Positions 63,985 through 64,000 of a stretch of 64,000 nt of DNA are shown piece after piece (position 1 is the first letter of the stretch; each line of letters begins with the position of its first letter). This stretch comes from Arenibacter troitsensis (GTDB lineage: Bacteria > Bacteroidota > Bacteroidia > Flavobacteriales > Flavobacteriaceae). The notes under the pieces are model-generated. The model was not told the origin of the DNA and ran no database searches. It was given only the letters and a program-made list of their open reading frames with translations. Made by a program: the position numbers and the translations under genes. The stretch covers positions 94,016 to 158,015 of the forward strand of contig NZ_FXAO01000007.1 in assembly GCF_900177645.1 (NCBI RefSeq), given 5' to 3'.

Positions 63985-64000
63985 GTTTTTTGTTTTCGGT

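Overview
The window is chromosomal DNA from a member of the Bacteroidota, almost certainly a (probably marine) Flavobacteriaceae. The evidence is a gliding-motility lipoprotein (GldH), a secreted protease with a type IX secretion C-terminal domain, many SPOR/DUF families typical of flavobacteria, a menaquinone-type sdhCAB operon, weak ribosome-binding sites, and repeated Bacteroidota promoter boxes (TTTG, then TAnnTTTG). The genus cannot be fixed from sequence reading alone. I found no rRNA, tRNA, insertion sequence, prophage or CRISPR array.

Layout. 1-500: the 3' end of atpG, followed by a tandem repeat that replays the gene's last codons, then a terminator. 518-5544: envelope operon (flippase, dut, TPR protein, DUF4292 lipoprotein, EnvC-like protein). 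5557-11137: aldo/keto reductase, thioesterase, HU/SPOR protein, dprA, trpS and an acyltransferase. 11188-13756: lipoprotein, ECF sigma factor and a membrane-anchored barrel protein, all on the minus strand. 13945-16560: recA, a candidate structured RNA and trhO. 16874-20868: ricT-gldH-PBP1A. 20988-22905: a two-subunit CoA-transferase operon split by a frameshifted four-helix-bundle gene. 23151-25642: a 35-codon gene, GNAT, aminotransferase and Vsr-like nuclease. 25671-29633: sdhCAB with a four-helix-bundle gene between sdhA and sdhB. 30022-37729: membrane protein, M28 and M24 peptidases, BrnQ, thiL and a decayed thiL tail. 38031-42728: divergent secreted oxidoreductase and cytochrome/PA14/propeller lipoprotein. 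43123-51467: complete suf operon (sufA-B-C-D-S-E, MIP18-like gene, DUF2480, DUF3078) with a third four-helix-bundle gene between sufC and sufD. 52177-63984: hflX, nuclease, S8 protease, exonuclease, ogt, CBS protein, serine hydrolase, DinB, hemB, YchJ-like protein and hemF.

Functionally it is mostly a housekeeping region: Fe-S cluster assembly (suf) supplies the clusters of SdhB; hemB and hemF serve heme synthesis, needed by SdhC and the cytochrome-containing lipoprotein; PBP1A, EnvC-like, SPOR and GldH proteins serve the envelope.

The most unusual signals are not whole genes. They are (i) three independent four-helix-bundle (23S-IVP family) genes, each placed inside an otherwise conserved operon; (ii) two genes (atpG, thiL) followed by a diverged second copy of their own 3' end, which look like scars of recombination; (iii) a candidate small RNA of about 170 nt upstream of trhO; (iv) a sigma-factor operon whose third gene joins an inner-membrane anti-sigma-like head to an outer-membrane barrel; and (v) coding-like remnants in several intergenic regions. 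All family names come from motif recognition; no database search was run.
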